Below, piece by piece: positions 9,036 through 17,624 of a DNA stretch of 24,022 nucleotides (position 1 is the stretch's first letter; the number at the start of each line of letters is the position of its first letter). The notes beneath the pieces are model-generated. The model had not been told where the DNA came from. It searched no databases and saw only the letters and a list, made by a program, of their open reading frames with translations. This DNA is from a virus. The stretch lies in the IMG/VR virus record IMGVR_UViG_3300043436_004856, positions 1 through 24,022 of that record. One strand, 5' to 3'. The position numbers and the translations under genes are program-made.

Positions 9036-12000
9036 TAAAGTTCAATTTTATCTGTAGAAACCCATTTAGTTAAAAATCTATCAAAGGCACTGTTACCTCT
9101 ATTTAAACCAAAATAAAAATAATAAGGTCCAGAAGGAGTAATAATTCTTCCAGTATAATTCTGAGTATTAAGACTATAATCAGGTTTAAATTCAACACTC
9201 TGTATATCATACACTCCTCCAGCGGTTGGTGGATATGCACTTATTTCTCCTGAAACCACATTGTATATATAACCACCATGAAATCCATATACAGAATCAT
9301 CAACCGGTTGCATAAAACCAGAATTTAACCTATCCATTCCTTGATATGGGGATGTAAAAAAGTAGTCAGCATTTGTCCACCAATCATTTCTTTGGTCTCC
9401 AAAAATACTATCCGGGTCGGGGGTCTCGTCTTTACCTCTATTTTCAATAATATACCATTGATAAAAAGGAACTGTTTGTGTAAATATTGGTAAATTTTCA
9501 TAGGTACAATCATTATATGTGCCACCACTCGAACTTGTTAAAAATCTATGAGGTGATAACCAATCTCTAAATTCAAAATCTTGTTTATAAAAAACTCCAA
9601 AGACGTTAAACTTTGAACTAGACGGGTTCAAATAAACATACCCATTAGGTGCCGCCGGAATTGCATTTGGTTCCGGGTCAAAATATTCATCTTCGTCGTA
9701 ATTGAAAACTCCCATTTGTGAATTTATTGCAAGCATTTGTGCATAATCTCCATCAACTTTATTATACCCACGAGAAAACATTCGTCTAACAGGGTCTAAC
9801 ACAACACTAGTTACCGAAGCAGCGGCAGTGCCAACTCCGGGTATTGTTGAAAGAAGTATGGGGCCGGCCTGTGCTAAAATTTCACCAATTAAAGATTGAC
9901 TAATTAACCTACCTAAAATAAATTGATTTAATAAATCAGAGACATCCTGAAATGATGTATGATTTAGTTTATTAACGATATATCCTTGGTATTCATCACT
10001 TTGGATTAACTCCTCACTATATTTTGTTCTAGGACCCAAATCAATTACTGTAGTCGGAAACAATAAGTTTTTATAATTAGGTTTTTTAGAATTCGAGCCA
10101 CTTCCAAAATTTGTTGGACTTGCTTTACCAATAAATCCAACATTATTTTGATATGGTGCGGAACGATAATAAATATAATTGTTATCGAAATTTATAAAAA
10201 CAACATCGGGACATAAACAAGGATATTTTGTATTTGATGGTGTGTCATTTGGGCCAGTAGTAATTACTTTACTATTCATAGGAAACATATATAGTGTCCC
10301 ATTAATCCAATAGTTTGTAAAAATATGTCCATATATATTAAGACAGGCCGCTATTGAAACTCTCATTCTACCATACCATTCAACAATTAATCTCAAATCT
10401 AAAAATAAACTAATAATCGGTTTTGTTACAAGTTTATAACAACCATTCTCTAAAATAGTGTCTTCATGGTTAGGTCCGTTGTAATAACAATCATCATCAG
10501 GTGGGGCAATTATTAAACTACCTGTATTTTCATCATATTGATAACATCTCAAAGGGATTAAACCATCACATGAAAATGTTTCTCCCGCACCAGACAAAGT
10601 AGAGTTTCCTGATAAATCAATTTCAGAAGGATTAATAATTTCATCCGAACCCCCTATACCTGAAGATTGAACATACCCATTATCATCAACTTCAAATAGA
10701 GTGAAATATTGATTAGCATGTAAAGCATATGACATATTACCATTTAACTGCTCAACACTACTTGTCGGCAATCTATCACCCCTCATAATAATTCTATTTG
10801 AGCTTGTCATGTTAACAGTATATGAGTTAGGTGACATAGATAATGAAGACTTATAAGAATAAGAATAATATTCTGATGTAATATTTCCGACTTCACACAC
10901 CCAAAGACCCAACGCGGTTCTACTAGGTTGGTATTCGGAAGCATCTAAATACATATGAGCAGCACCTTCAATAACCTCATTTCTAAAATAACCTCTATTT
11001 CTATAAGTCAATCCACCACCTCCATCAGGAAAAGAATTAGGTTGATTAAATGCAATATTACTATTTAAAGTAGAATCTGAGGGATAAACAGATTTACATC
11101 CACTAATTAATCCATTAACATCAACATTAATTGGAGTCCAAATCGCGCCAGTGTTTGCAAAAAATTCTCTAGTGAACCAATTATTATCATTTATTTTGAG
11201 CCCATATGGGAATCCTCCTTGTATTGCGTTAACGTTACCGGTTATGACATCACTAATATCCCCTCTAATGTAATATGATGTAGCCGTTGTTGTATATTGT
11301 CGGTACATTGCCTCATCAGGAGAAAAACTATACGAAGGGTAAAATAAATATTGATTAGAATAAGTATCAGGTAAAGAATTATCATTCATTGTAATTCCAT
11401 GTCTAACATTCCTGAATCCTCCCTGAATTGGTATATTTAATTTAAACTGTCCCTCAATAATCAAGTCTGAATTATCACCATAGTTAGGATACCCAAACAA
11501 TGCATTTAAATCATATGAACATGTTTGTCTTGAACTATACGGGTCAACTCCTCTAACCAAAAAGACCACTCCAAAATTTTGAGAATCTTCTAAACATCTA
11601 AGAAAATTTAAAGGTGTGAATGTTGTACTAGGAAATGGGTCTCCTGGCGGGAATATCGCTCCAGAATCTGGGTCATAGTATAATAATGTTGAGTTATTTG
11701 AATCCGCACCAAATGCCGCGTCAAAAAATAAATCATGTACTATATCCATATAACTACCAAATATTCTATTTGATATTTGTGAATTAAAGTTTGATAAATT
11801 ATAAAAATCTAAAACTGTAACTCCTGTTATGACTTGAAAATATTCAATGTCACTCGGAAACTTGTAGAAATTTTGACCATCCCCTAAATCTCCTGTAGAA
11901 CCTGTTATCGTATAAGTAACACTCTGATTATTAGCATTTACAGGATTTGTATAATTAACCGTCACAACTCTTTCAAAGTGACTTATTTCTCCTTCTGAAT

Positions 12001-14593
12001 TAAATACGGGTGTTCCTAAAGTTTCTCCGGTTACCGCAGTATTACCAAATTGTGTTGTAGTCGAGGACAAATCCTCTAAATTTCTATCCTGAGAATATTT
12101 TTTTTCTACCGGTGTAAATATTTTACCTGATGTGAATTGACCTAATTGATTTGATTTAACAAGTAATATTACCACATTGTCTTGGTGATAATCATTTACA
12201 GAATTATCAGGATGGTCAGTCGCAAACCTAACTTTAATCCTATTAAAACCTGAACCAGGATTATTAGATGAACTCTGGAAATATTTAGCCTTTGTATTAA
12301 TAACGTTCATTCTTTCAAAAAACGGTAAGCTAGTTGTAAATATTTTCCACTCATCAACCCCATTTACATCGGTTCCAGGTTGCCCATCGTTAGATATTAT
12401 AGTCAACATTTGTGGGGCGTGATAAATATTACTAGGTGAATTTGGAACATAAGGGGCCCCGCTAGCCAATCCTCCCAAATAAACCGATATATTTGTATCA
12501 ACAATTTCTTCCCCAAGAGCCGGAGTTCTTGAACATAACCATTTCGAAGGTGAGAATAAATCAGCCAATAAGCTAGTTCCTCCAACTTGCTCTAAAGCTG
12601 TTAATAATTCAGGAAAACCAAGTTCTCCTAAACCAACTTGGTCACCACCTCCAATCTCACTATCCCCACAATCGCAAAAAGTACAATCAGGATACGTAAA
12701 CGCCGGAACTTTGAAGCTACTGCTTCGGCATGCATTTTCTAATTTATCCGCAGCTTGACTAATTGGATTACAAAGTATATCAAACGGAACTGCTAAAGTG
12801 TCAAAAACAAATCCTAAAAGAGGTATTTGGCCCATAGTATATAAAACATTTGCAATTCCACATACAATTGTTTCTAAAGCCTTCACAACGAACCAAAGTA
12901 TACAAACTACTAAAACTAATATATGTAAAATTAATACGGTTTTTACTATACCTGAAACTAAAATACCTAATATTAAAGTTATAATTAAATAAAATATATT
13001 GTTATTTTTTTGCCCATCGTTAGCAGGAAATGTGTTAGTAGTTGACTCACATTTATCATCTAATATATCTTTTATTGCCAAATATTTGTAATCACTTCGG
13101 TTTGCGGTTCTATATTCAGTTAATAATTGTGAAATTGTATAAACTTTACCATGATTAAACTCGAAAAATCTATCTTGACATCTAATCGCCTCGCTAATCA
13201 TTGAATTTGAATCGGGACCCGCACCATAATCATCCCAATTTATACTAAAAGCGTAAGATGATTTTACTTGCCGATAAGAGTCACTATTTACAAAATTAAT
13301 ATCAGGAGGTTGACAAACACCAACGACCGCATCAACATAAGTTAGTACAAAATCAGAAATTGAACCTGGCGATTCAGGATTAAAAATAGCAGGGTCATTT
13401 TCAGGATTACTAGTCCAACCCCACTCTTTAATGTTTGGCACTAAATAATTACCTCTAATAATTTTTCCACTTATTGTATTTGGTTGCTGCCACCTAACAT
13501 TAAACCTATACTTTCCTTTAGTTGGTACTCCAATGTTCGGGTCTAAAGAAAGTATTCTATCACCAAATTCATCTGTAATGACATAATCTAAATTCATTGG
13601 GATATCGATTAACCATGTCCCATTTTCGTCAATACACTTTCCTCCGTTTTCTAGTGAATACTCTTCCAGTAACGGTCTACCTAATGTATCTATTTGAATA
13701 GTTTGCCTAATTGAACGTATTTCTCCAGGTCCTGTCGTGAGTGAACATAAATTACCGATTTTTTTATCAACTTTACATTTTCTCTTGATTATCCTTTTTT
13801 CATCGTTAGAAAAAATTGACCCCATAAAAATAGAAGCAGGTTCAATTTTAATTCCAAATTCTTGTTGTAAATCAAAATCAATTCTGGTAATACCCAAATA
13901 ACATATTTCAGGTTGTCCCCATAAAGGAACCACCTCAACTGTTCTGTTCGACTGTTTTATTTGTGGTAATTCATTTAAATTAGTCGATGACCTAAATCTC
14001 GTTCCATTTAATTGTGGCTCAGTCGCTAAATTTAATCTTATAAAATCCTGTGGTGATAATGAAAATTCTCCAATATCAGATAAATCAACATCCATGTGAA
14101 CCGTTTGTGGTCCAACCGGAACTCCAAAAATCATAAAATCACCACTTTCATTAGTTTTTGATGTAAATTTGTAATATTTGTCAAAAACCTCAATCAGTGA
14201 TTGATTTAATAGAACATCCTCTCTCGATGGAAAAGTCCCTGTAGGTGTGTGCCCCCCATGTGAAACTTCATATGGTAACAAATTATACCTGTATCCTTCA
14301 TCATTTAAATCGTTTAATGTTTTGTATGGATATAACTCAGAAATAATTGGATTTAATTCATCATCTAAGGATAGCGGAATGAATATAGATACTTTAGCAT
14401 TAGGTATTCCTAATCCATTGTTTGCCGTAACTCTACCGACCAAAACTCCATAGTCGGAGCATTGTCTAGTGTAAATCTGACTTTGTAATATTTTAAGAGA
14501 TAAAATCTCTAATGCCTCAAAGTCCTGTTCTAATAATACATTAACCGCTTTATCAACTCCAACTTGAGTTCTTATTCTGTATGAATTCGACAT
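9035..14593 (-). CDS. Giant baseplate-cluster protein with Ig-like N-terminus and membrane-like segments (1852 aa)
   Basis: The largest gene here, placed directly after gp6. Residues about 45-170 look like a carboxypeptidase regulatory-like (Ig-type) domain: GVLVGRVTANNGLGIPNAKVSIFIPL, then after an insertion of about 70 residues TSKTNESGDFMIFGVPVG. Residues 533-606 are strongly hydrophobic, with two or three candidate membrane helices (FYLIITLILGILVSGIV, TVLILHILVLVVCILWFVV, and a weaker one ending LGFVFDTLAVPFDIL). A Cys-rich patch follows (TYPDCTFCDCGD at 633-644). A second long hydrophobic, Gly/Ala-rich stretch lies near 1556-1606 (AQAGPILLSTIPGVGTAAAS). The rest is Asn/Tyr/Ser-rich, virion-like sequence. 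The start is the ATG at 14593, with a weak AAGG 7 nt upstream. Reading is open throughout with no frameshift. A structural baseplate role is inferred from position; the membrane segments suggest membrane contact during DNA delivery, but that is speculation. Confidence 0.8.
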   Translation of the reverse strand: MSNSYRIRTQVGVDKAVNVLLEQDFEALEILSLKILQSQIYTRQCSDYGVLVGRVTANNGLGIPNAKVSIFIPLSLDDELNPIISELYPYKTLNDLNDEGYRYNLLPYEVSHGGHTPTGTFPSREDVLLNQSLIEVFDKYYKFTSKTNESGDFMIFGVPVGPQTVHMDVDLSDIGEFSLSPQDFIRLNLATEPQLNGTRFRSSTNLNELPQIKQSNRTVEVVPLWGQPEICYLGITRIDFDLQQEFGIKIEPASIFMGSIFSNDEKRIIKRKCKVDKKIGNLCSLTTGPGEIRSIRQTIQIDTLGRPLLEEYSLENGGKCIDENGTWLIDIPMNLDYVITDEFGDRILSLDPNIGVPTKGKYRFNVRWQQPNTISGKIIRGNYLVPNIKEWGWTSNPENDPAIFNPESPGSISDFVLTYVDAVVGVCQPPDINFVNSDSYRQVKSSYAFSINWDDYGAGPDSNSMISEAIRCQDRFFEFNHGKVYTISQLLTEYRTANRSDYKYLAIKDILDDKCESTTNTFPANDGQKNNNIFYLIITLILGILVSGIVKTVLILHILVLVVCILWFVVKALETIVCGIANVLYTMGQIPLLGFVFDTLAVPFDILCNPISQAADKLENACRSSSFKVPAFTYPDCTFCDCGDSEIGGGDQVGLGELGFPELLTALEQVGGTSLLADLFSPSKWLCSRTPALGEEIVDTNISVYLGGLASGAPYVPNSPSNIYHAPQMLTIISNDGQPGTDVNGVDEWKIFTTSLPFFERMNVINTKAKYFQSSSNNPGSGFNRIKVRFATDHPDNSVNDYHQDNVVILLVKSNQLGQFTSGKIFTPVEKKYSQDRNLEDLSSTTTQFGNTAVTGETLGTPVFNSEGEISHFERVVTVNYTNPVNANNQSVTYTITGSTGDLGDGQNFYKFPSDIEYFQVITGVTVLDFYNLSNFNSQISNRIFGSYMDIVHDLFFDAAFGADSNNSTLLYYDPDSGAIFPPGDPFPSTTFTPLNFLRCLEDSQNFGVVFLVRGVDPYSSRQTCSYDLNALFGYPNYGDNSDLIIEGQFKLNIPIQGGFRNVRHGITMNDNSLPDTYSNQYLFYPSYSFSPDEAMYRQYTTTATSYYIRGDISDVITGNVNAIQGGFPYGLKINDNNWFTREFFANTGAIWTPINVDVNGLISGCKSVYPSDSTLNSNIAFNQPNSFPDGGGGLTYRNRGYFRNEVIEGAAHMYLDASEYQPSRTALGLWVCEVGNITSEYYSYSYKSSLSMSPNSYTVNMTSSNRIIMRGDRLPTSSVEQLNGNMSYALHANQYFTLFEVDDNGYVQSSGIGGSDEIINPSEIDLSGNSTLSGAGETFSCDGLIPLRCYQYDENTGSLIIAPPDDDCYYNGPNHEDTILENGCYKLVTKPIISLFLDLRLIVEWYGRMRVSIAACLNIYGHIFTNYWINGTLYMFPMNSKVITTGPNDTPSNTKYPCLCPDVVFINFDNNYIYYRSAPYQNNVGFIGKASPTNFGSGSNSKKPNYKNLLFPTTVIDLGPRTKYSEELIQSDEYQGYIVNKLNHTSFQDVSDLLNQFILGRLISQSLIGEILAQAGPILLSTIPGVGTAAASVTSVVLDPVRRMFSRGYNKVDGDYAQMLAINSQMGVFNYDEDEYFDPEPNAIPAAPNGYVYLNPSSSKFNVFGVFYKQDFEFRDWLSPHRFLTSSSGGTYNDCTYENLPIFTQTVPFYQWYIIENRGKDETPDPDSIFGDQRNDWWTNADYFFTSPYQGMDRLNSGFMQPVDDSVYGFHGGYIYNVVSGEISAYPPTAGGVYDIQSVEFKPDYSLNTQNYTGRIITPSGPYYFYFGLNRGNSAFDRFLTKWVSTDKIEL
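12776..12997 (-). other. Hydrophobic, candidate transmembrane region within the 1852-aa protein
   Basis: These bases encode residues 533-606: two adjacent stretches of about 17-20 residues made almost only of Ile, Leu, Val and Phe, separated by one Lys, then a third moderately hydrophobic stretch. They are flanked by polar sequence (NDGQKNNN before, NPISQAADK after). This is what the translation shows; true membrane insertion is inferred. Confidence 0.6.
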
Positions 14594-14606
14594 GAAAAAC
14601 CTTTTT

Positions 14607-14614
14607 TATAAATA
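14607..14614 (-). promoter_or_regulatory. Candidate phage promoter element TATTTATA
   Basis: The minus strand reads ACTATTTATAAAAAAGG, 13 nt upstream of the ATG of the 1852-aa gene, in the 74-nt gap after gp6. Same core as the elements in the other gaps; function inferred from recurrence. Confidence 0.35.
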
Positions 14615-14655
14615 GTTTATTTGCTATTTTCAAAAAAAGATAGACCATTATTTAG

Positions 14656-14662
14656 ATAAATA
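14656..14662 (-). promoter_or_regulatory. Second TATTTAT element in the gp6 to giant-gene gap
   Basis: The minus strand reads TAATTTATTTATCTAAATAATGG just after the TGA stop of gp6. It lies about 40 nt upstream of the other copy in this gap, so the giant gene may have tandem promoters. It could also be chance in AT-rich DNA. Confidence 0.25.
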
Positions 14663-14667
14663 AATTA

Positions 14668-16506
14668 TCAAGAAAAATTAACCGTAGAAAGGTTCTTAAC
14701 TCTGATATTAATATCTTTACCTGGAAATCTAATTTGGTAAATTTGATTTGGTTCCGCAAATATTGTGTCATCCACTAATTCAATCTGTTTTGTGTCCGAA
14801 TCTAAGTATCTTTGGGATGTTTGTGACGATGAATATTGTCCTCCAATTTTATTAAAAACTAAAATATCAGATATGGATAACACCCCATTTTCGCTTTGAA
14901 TTAATCTACGTATTTCTGATACGTTAACATTTTGTCCCATTTGCATGTTAGTAGGGTCAAAATAATCCGAAACTAAATTTATAATAGAAGAAATTACAAC
15001 TCCTTGGTTTTGAGTTGAATCTAACACAACATCTATAGTTAATGATAAATCAATCACATTAGCCGTTTCAACTGAAATATAATCATTAATCATTCTGTAG
15101 TTTGACAAATAATTGGCGACATTACTTTTCAAAGTGTTTGATATTATCTCAGTTAATTTGCCCGAATCATCATAAGATAACATTTTAATTTTTATCTTAT
15201 TATTTTCTTCGGTTATTGATACTTTCGCAGGTGCTCCATATTGTGACGGCATTGTCCTTATTATTGACTCATAGTCATTAACAGTAACCGCTCTGTTTTG
15301 GGCGGCGAAGTTAAATGAAACATAATTTCTAACCTCTTCGGTAGTTGGTGCTGGTGCTCCCCCAATAGCCGCAGTAACATTAATACACCTTAATGAATTT
15401 ACAACATTATTATTTACAGATTCTGAAGGACCATTAACAAAGAATGAAACCGTACCTATTTGTGTTATAACATTTACCCCTAAGTTACTTGTAGACCCAC
15501 CCCCAATTCTATACTGAACAAACATAGTGGTATTTGCTTTTAAGGTACTACCTAACGCAAAATTATTTGAGTATTTGTACAGGTCTAATTTATAACCATT
15601 TCTAGCAAATTCTCTTAATTGTTCATCCGCAGATTGACTACCTCCACCGAAAGTCATTTTTAAAAACCCTTCAGGTGTATATTCAGTTATAAATTTGTTA
15701 TTAGTTACCACATATTTTCCAACCTTAATACCTGGTCTATCTGAAGTTTTAGTTGGGTCCTCTACAAAAACTCTGTCCTCAATTAAGGCCTTAACCTCAT
15801 ACCATCTTATATCATTGTTTAAAAATTCTTGAGCCGAAGGAATATTAGCATATTGAGTGCCATCTTTAAGTATAACACTTGTGATACCTAATACATTTTT
15901 TTCAGGTAAAAACAATTCAAAAAATGGTTTCACGTCATTTGGTGTGACAACTTTTTTAAACACTTTAGTAACACCATTAACAACCGTTTCTCTTTTTACT
16001 ATTGTATAGTTGATTAATTTATTATTCGAATCAAATACCGGAATCTTTAATCTATTTGGAAATCCGTCTCCGCTAATTGGAGATGAAAAATCAATATCGT
16101 ATACTGTTTCAAAAACTTGACCTCCTCCGTTAACTTGAGCACCTCTTCTTAAAATACCACAATATCTCAAATCCTCTTTATCTCCAAAAGCCGGTACCGT
16201 AATTGAAAAGTCAACTAGTGCTACAGATGGCCTCTGTCCTGGAATTTTTAAACCGTAGGTTCTGGCAATGTTATATATTGATGACCTTTGTTGTGCGTAC
16301 TGAAGAACAGTTTCTTGTATACTTCTATCAATATTAAATTGTAAGTTATCCGTAACAGCCGCGTTCAAGTCTAATAAAGCAGAAAAAACTGAAGCGTCAT
16401 TAAAATTACTTACTAAATCAGGATAATATGTTTGTGTGAAATTTATTAATTCAGTCCTAATCGACTGAAAATCTCTTGTAGTATACGATATTTTTTTATT
16501 TGCCAT
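14668..16506 (-). CDS. gp6: Baseplate wedge protein gp6 (baseplate J-like)
   Basis: 612 aa against 660 in T4 gp6. gp6 forms the continuous inner ring joining the baseplate wedges and changes shape when the tail contracts. The N-terminus has the typical pattern ISYTTRDFQSIRTELINF, then FNDASVFSALLDLNAAVTDNL (residues about 5-55). The diagnostic baseplate-J core is near 375-425: IGGAPAPTTEEVRNYV, FAAQNRAVTVNDYESIIRTM, then PSQYGAPAKVSI. The C-terminal part contains the usual Val/Ile-rich strands and the NVSEIRRLIQSENGVLSI segment. It follows gp25 after only 5 nt, the same functional pair as gpW/gpJ in P2. Start is ATG with no visible Shine-Dalgarno (AATATTTAAAAGTT upstream). The stop is TGA, unlike the TAA of its neighbours. 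Confidence 0.95.
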   Translation of the reverse strand: MANKKISYTTRDFQSIRTELINFTQTYYPDLVSNFNDASVFSALLDLNAAVTDNLQFNIDRSIQETVLQYAQQRSSIYNIARTYGLKIPGQRPSVALVDFSITVPAFGDKEDLRYCGILRRGAQVNGGGQVFETVYDIDFSSPISGDGFPNRLKIPVFDSNNKLINYTIVKRETVVNGVTKVFKKVVTPNDVKPFFELFLPEKNVLGITSVILKDGTQYANIPSAQEFLNNDIRWYEVKALIEDRVFVEDPTKTSDRPGIKVGKYVVTNNKFITEYTPEGFLKMTFGGGSQSADEQLREFARNGYKLDLYKYSNNFALGSTLKANTTMFVQYRIGGGSTSNLGVNVITQIGTVSFFVNGPSESVNNNVVNSLRCINVTAAIGGAPAPTTEEVRNYVSFNFAAQNRAVTVNDYESIIRTMPSQYGAPAKVSITEENNKIKIKMLSYDDSGKLTEIISNTLKSNVANYLSNYRMINDYISVETANVIDLSLTIDVVLDSTQNQGVVISSIINLVSDYFDPTNMQMGQNVNVSEIRRLIQSENGVLSISDILVFNKIGGQYSSSQTSQRYLDSDTKQIELVDDTIFAEPNQIYQIRFPGKDINIRVKNLSTVNFS

Positions 16507-16511
16507 AACTT

Positions 16512-16958
16512 TTAAATATTAATAATAACGAAATCGCTAGCATTAAAAACATCGTTATTAATTTTATAGTCAATTTTTATCTTAGCGGTATGTTCTAATG
16601 TTCCAATTCCCGGCACTCTAAATACTCTTTCATCATTATCATTAATATATGAACCTTTATCCTCATCATCACTAGACGCAGGTTTGATATCTATTTTAGT
16701 TATTGTAATACCGGGTATATATTCCGATACAGTATCTCTAATTTCCGCTTCAATATCGGAAAAAGTAGGGCCGTCCAATGGTTCAAATAAATATTCATAC
16801 AATCTTGTCCCAAAATCAGGTAAAAAATACCTAGTTCCTTTTCTTGTTAATAATAAATGAACCAAATCAGTTCTTATCTCTTCATCATTAGTTGTTGATA
16901 AATCAAAATAAGTTCCGTTGAAAGAATCTCTGAATGGGAAATTTATACCGTATGTCAT
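16512..16958 (-). CDS. gp25: Baseplate wedge protein gp25 (gpW/lysozyme-like fold)
   Basis: 148 aa, the usual size for the gp25 family (T4: 132). gp25 is the small wedge protein that primes sheath assembly and binds the gp6-gp7 core bundle. The family signature is clear at residues 28-60: IRTDLVHLLLTRKGTRYFLP, then DFGTRLYEYLFEP, with the FEP triad followed by Leu where most members have Arg (EPR). An acidic loop (ASSDDEDKGSYINDNDE, about 94-110) is inserted before the last strands. The family was once annotated as lysozyme, but no catalytic activity should be assumed. It lies 24 nt after the 207-aa gene and 5 nt before gp6. A TATTTAT element sits 17 nt upstream of the ATG. Confidence 0.95.
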   Translation of the reverse strand: MTYGINFPFRDSFNGTYFDLSTTNDEEIRTDLVHLLLTRKGTRYFLPDFGTRLYEYLFEPLDGPTFSDIEAEIRDTVSEYIPGITITKIDIKPASSDDEDKGSYINDNDERVFRVPGIGTLEHTAKIKIDYKINNDVFNASDFVIINI

Positions 16959-16975
16959 TGTGTGTATATTTTATA

Positions 16976-16983
16976 ATAAATAT
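16976..16983 (-). promoter_or_regulatory. Candidate phage promoter element ATATTTAT
   Basis: The minus strand reads AATAATATTTATTATAAAAT, directly joined to the TAA stop of the 207-aa gene and 17 nt upstream of the gp25 ATG. Same core as in the other gaps; function inferred. Confidence 0.35.
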
Positions 16984-17606
16984 TATTCGGTCGATTTTAT
17001 ATTATAATAATAACAATCCCCATCTTCGGCCACCCATCTATCGGATAAAGTTTCAACTGATGGTAAATCAGTGTCAACTTTAATCTCTTTTGGTTCTATT
17101 GGGAATTTGTTTGTTACCCAATTTGAATCTTTCCAATAAATTCTATTATTGGGTTGACATAAAAGATATCCGTCGTCACCAATTAAAATGTGTCCACACT
17201 TATAATCTGAGGGTTCATCAGAATATGGATTTCTGTACCAATCTACTGTCATAAGATATGTCGCCCAAATTTTTAACCCGTCTCTCAAAACAACCTGACA
17301 CCTTATTTCATATAAATAATCATAAGTGGTTACGGTTACATTTTCAGAAAAACAATCCCAAAGTTGTTTAAAGTGGAACGGTATGTCGTTAGTCGGTTCT
17401 TTCATGAATATTTCAGAAATTGGGACTCTCGACCTCATCATACCATAATCAGTCATTACGTGAAATGTCAATATTTTTCCAGCAACTGACTGTATTGCAA
17501 AGGCATATGCTTTGTGAAATTTATCATCATCTTCAGGATTTTTTGTAAAATGTGAAACCCTAACTAAACACTTAAACAATTCAATATTTTCATTATATAC
17601 GGCCAT
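16983..17606 (-). CDS. Conserved-looking phage protein of unknown function (207 aa)
   Basis: I do not recognise the family. The 207-aa product has ordinary, well-structured composition with many Trp and Tyr and five Cys. Notable segments are FHFKQLWDCF at 77-86, TYLMTVDWYRNPYSDEPSD at 116-134 and CGHILIGDDGYLLCQPNNRI at 137-156, which look like a compact conserved core. No membrane helix or signal peptide. It is the first gene after the nrdA terminator and precedes gp25 by 24 nt, so it appears to open the baseplate operon. T4 has a small wedge protein, gp53 (196 aa), of similar size, but I see no residue-level reason to equate them. The ATG lies only 4 nt after an ATATTTAT element, so a leaderless or very short leader is possible. 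Confidence 0.78.
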   Translation of the reverse strand: MAVYNENIELFKCLVRVSHFTKNPEDDDKFHKAYAFAIQSVAGKILTFHVMTDYGMMRSRVPISEIFMKEPTNDIPFHFKQLWDCFSENVTVTTYDYLYEIRCQVVLRDGLKIWATYLMTVDWYRNPYSDEPSDYKCGHILIGDDGYLLCQPNNRIYWKDSNWVTNKFPIEPKEIKVDTDLPSVETLSDRWVAEDGDCYYYNIKSTE

Positions 17607-17610
17607 ATTA

Positions 17611-17618
17611 ATAAATAT
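17611..17618 (-). promoter_or_regulatory. Candidate phage promoter element ATATTTAT
   Basis: The minus strand reads AAGATATTTATTAATATGG between the terminator and the ATG at 17606, only 4 nt from the start codon. It is well placed to restart transcription for the baseplate module after the terminator. If it acts like a -10 box, the mRNA would be nearly leaderless. Confidence 0.4.
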
Positions 17619-17624
17619 CTTAAA

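Noticed and set aside
12798-12992. Plus-strand open frame with a plausible length (64 aa)
   Set aside because: It lies wholly antisense to the giant structural gene, and no plus-strand neighbours or signals support it. The same applies to the other short plus-strand frames in the window.
14606-14615. TATAAATA, the T4 late-promoter box, on the plus strand here and at 5237-5244
   Set aside because: There are no plus-strand genes for it to drive; in gene orientation it reads TATTTATA and is treated as a different candidate element.
14553-14648. Possible 31-codon leader ORF starting ATG GTC TAT in the gap before the 1852-aa gene
   Set aside because: Low-complexity AT-rich sequence, overlapping the real start in another frame, with no independent sign of translation.
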